Shown: piece after piece, positions 45,574 through 47,071 of the stretch
How positions within the stretch are numbered: the stretch's first letter is position 1
Layout of the letters: the number at the start of each line of letters is the position of its first letter
NCBI GenBank assembly: GCA_012514595.1
Contig: JAAYZZ010000015.1
Coordinates: 1-47,071 of the forward strand
Length of the DNA stretch: 47,071 nt
Reading direction: 5' to 3'
Source: Elusimicrobiota bacterium
GTDB taxonomy: Bacteria; Omnitrophota; Gorgyraeia; Zapsychrales; Fredricksoniimonadaceae
Position numbers and translations under genes: made by a program
Notes under the pieces: model-generated
The model's database searches: none
Told to the model about the DNA's origin: nothing
Seen by the model: only the letters and a program-made list of their open reading frames with translations

Positions 45574-46527
45574 TCAGGAGGCCTGGGAGTATTCCCCGAT
45601 GGCGCGGAACTTGGCATAGCGCGCCTCAAGGAGATCTTTGGCAGAAAGGTCCTTCAGTCGTTCGATCTGCTTGAGGATCGATGTCTTGAGCCGCTCGGCC
45701 ACAGCTTCAGGCGCGTAGTGGGCACCCCCCAACGGTTCCGGGATGATCTCGTCGATGATCCCGAACTTCATGAGATGTTCCCCCGTGAGCTTGAGAGCTT
45801 CGGCGGCCTCCGATGCCTTGGTTGCGCTTCTCCAGAGAATAGAGGCACACCCCTCTGGCGAGATAACAGAATAATAAGAATGCTGGAGGATCAGGACATA
45901 ATCCGCGACCCCCACGCCCAGCGCGCCGCCGCTGCCGCCCTCACCGATGACAGTCGCAATGACAGGGGTCTTCAGGCCTGCCATGTCGCGCAGATTCTCG
46001 GCGATCGCCTGGGCCTGACCGCGCTCCTCCGCACCGATCCCGGGATAGGCCCCGGGCGTATCAATGAAGACCACCACAGGAAGACCGCACTTCTCGGCGA
46101 GACGCATGGCCCGCATCGCCTTGCGATAGCCCTCCGGATGCGCACAGCCGAAGTTGCGTTTCACATTCTCGGCGGTGTCGCGCCCCTTCTGATGGCCGAT
46201 CACCACCACCCGCTCGTCCTCGATCATCGCAAACCCCGCGATCATCGCAAGATCATCCGCAAAAAGACGGTCCCCGTGGATCTCGACGAAATCCGTCATC
46301 ATCATCCGGATATAATCCAGCGTATAGGGCCTCCTGGGATGACGGGCGATCTGGATCCTCTGCCAAGCGGTCAGATTCGTATACGCCTTGGTCTTGGCCG
46401 CCTCAAGCTTCTGCTCGAGCTTCTTGATCTCCGGACCCAGGTCCAGATGCTTGTCCGAGACCCTCTGCAGGTCATCGATCTTCTTCTGGATCTCGATGAT
46501 CGGTTTCTCAAAATCTAGCGCTGCCAT
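45574..46527 (-). CDS. accA: Acetyl-CoA carboxylase carboxyltransferase subunit alpha
   Basis: With AccD transfers CO2 from carboxybiotin to acetyl-CoA, the first step of fatty acid synthesis. The 317-aa protein has DFEKPIIEIQKKIDDL, FVEIHGDRLFADDLAMIAG, VVVFIDTPGAYPGIGAEERG, TVIGEGGSGGALGVGVAD and ISPEGCASILWR. ATG at 46527 with GAGGGAC upstream, 46 bp after the L,D-transpeptidase gene. Confidence 0.96.
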   Translation of the reverse strand: MAALDFEKPIIEIQKKIDDLQRVSDKHLDLGPEIKKLEQKLEAAKTKAYTNLTAWQRIQIARHPRRPYTLDYIRMMMTDFVEIHGDRLFADDLAMIAGFAMIEDERVVVIGHQKGRDTAENVKRNFGCAHPEGYRKAMRAMRLAEKCGLPVVVFIDTPGAYPGIGAEERGQAQAIAENLRDMAGLKTPVIATVIGEGGSGGALGVGVADYVLILQHSYYSVISPEGCASILWRSATKASEAAEALKLTGEHLMKFGIIDEIIPEPLGGAHYAPEAVAERLKTSILKQIERLKDLSAKDLLEARYAKFRAIGEYSQAS

Positions 46528-46573
46528 AATGTCCCTCGTTGAAGTTCGATATTTCCGGGCCCGGGGCCCGTTC

Positions 46574-47071
46574 TCAGTCGACGATTGTCACCTCTGTCCC
46601 CATGGGAAGGATGGCATAAAGCTCCTCCACATCACTGTTGCGCATCCGGACACAGCCCGCGGTCACCTGCTGGCCGATCTTGTCCGGCTCGACGGTCCCG
46701 TGGATCCCGTACCCTTCAATATCAAATCCCATCCAGCGCGTCCCCAGGACGTTCTCGGGGCTCTCGGGCGGGATGACGGCCCCGGTCCGGAACCAGACCG
46801 GGTTCTCCAGTCGCGTCACGATCTTGAAGGTTCCCACGGGAGTGGAATTCCCGGTCCCTGTGGAGACCGAATAGACCTTCCAAACCTCGCCATTGTTCTT
46901 GAGCATCAGCGTATTGCGGGACTTGTCGACAAGGACCGTGAACTTTCCTGTCCAGACCCGAAGCTTCTGCCCCACCCGGATGACATCCCCTTTGAGATTA
47001 TTGCTCGCGCGGATGAGGTCCATGGTCACGTTGTATCTCTTGGAGATCTTGCCCAGGGTGTCTCCGGGAAC
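46574..47071 (-). CDS. LysM - L,D-transpeptidase (YkuD) protein, N-terminus cut by window edge
   Basis: The visible 165 residues begin inside a LysM domain (VPGDTLGKISKRYNVTM, IRVGQKLRVW), which binds peptidoglycan. The YkuD domain follows with TVLVDKSRNTLMLKNNGEV, TGTGNSTPVGTFKI, and the active-site region IHGTVEPDKIGQQV with TAGCVRMRNSDVEELY (His and Cys of the catalytic site). L,D-transpeptidases form 3-3 cross-links or attach lipoprotein. The start lies outside the window. Confidence 0.92.
   Translation of the reverse strand, partial: VPGDTLGKISKRYNVTMDLIRASNNLKGDVIRVGQKLRVWTGKFTVLVDKSRNTLMLKNNGEVWKVYSVSTGTGNSTPVGTFKIVTRLENPVWFRTGAVIPPESPENVLGTRWMGFDIEGYGIHGTVEPDKIGQQVTAGCVRMRNSDVEELYAILPMGTEVTIVD

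Noticed and set aside
46555..46573. GC-rich palindrome CGGGCCC-G-GGGCCCG as terminator of the L,D-transpeptidase gene
   Set aside because: No U-run on the relevant strand and the centre is too short for a good loop without losing pairs.

Overview
This is a GC-rich, gene-dense bacterial chromosome segment with a Gram-negative (diderm) envelope programme. It carries lipid A genes (lpxA, an lpxC-fabZ fusion, lpxD, lpxI), bamA, ompH/skp, lolC and lolD, a secretin and an outer-membrane type lipoprotein. The lpxC-fabZ fusion, the run dnaB-bamA-ompH-lpxD-lpxC/fabZ-lpxA-lpxI-lysS-lolC-lolD, and the short MagIII-type glycosylase fit an uncultured Omnitrophota (OP3-like) or related PVC-side lineage. 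That placement is an inference from gene content and order; there is no rRNA in the window. No phage, insertion sequence, CRISPR array or other large mobile element was seen.

Layout. 1-1105: McsA-like zinc protein (cut by the window edge) and ilvE, which carries one apparent single-base frameshift. 1175-11543: envelope block on the minus strand, lolD, lolC, lysS, lpxI, lpxA, lpxC-fabZ, lpxD, ompH, bamA, with a consensus promoter directly before bamA. 11565-18228: information and precursor block, dnaB, rplI, rpsR, ssb, rpsF, pth, rplY, prs, glmU, behind a promoter at about 18200. 18257-21417: sulfur assimilation operon yezD-like, rrf2, a 24-codon Cys-containing ORF, metY, cysK, with a promoter and palindromic operator. 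21436-25467: hisG, a 33-aa bS22/AURKAIP1-like protein, a TPR protein, ispE, a secreted Cys-containing protein, tRNA-Gln and a GIY-YIG protein. 25538-27085: plus-strand SurA/PpiD-like chaperone. 27082-31143: tightly coupled minus-strand operon of lipoprotein, MagIII-like glycosylase, two small unknown proteins, a receiver-only response regulator, rmuC, pgeF and cutA. 31217-33940: GspC/PilP-like protein plus secretin, followed by an ORF6N protein. 33984-35852: YkgJ-type Cys cluster protein (plus strand) and pgi. 35822-43439: biotin operon birA-bioF-bioH-bioC-bioDA, continuing into mnmA and a YwqK/MORN-like secreted protein, with a perfect BirA operator overlapping the promoter. 43479-47071: tRNA-Ala, tRNA-Leu, two small unknown genes with divergent promoters, rlmN, accA and a LysM-L,D-transpeptidase cut by the window edge.

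The genes are mostly housekeeping. The more unusual content is regulatory and architectural. (i) Three operon-leading genes (bamA, birA, gspC-like) have a -10 box only 6-8 nt from the ATG and no Shine-Dalgarno, which predicts leaderless mRNAs in a genome whose other genes usually carry strong Shine-Dalgarno sites. (ii) BioD and BioA are one polypeptide in an operon under a perfect BirA palindrome that also contains mnmA. (iii) The sulfur operon has a self-contained Rrf2 circuit, with a Cys-containing mini-ORF and a structured intercistronic region. I found no convincing evidence of a wholly new defence or mobile system here.
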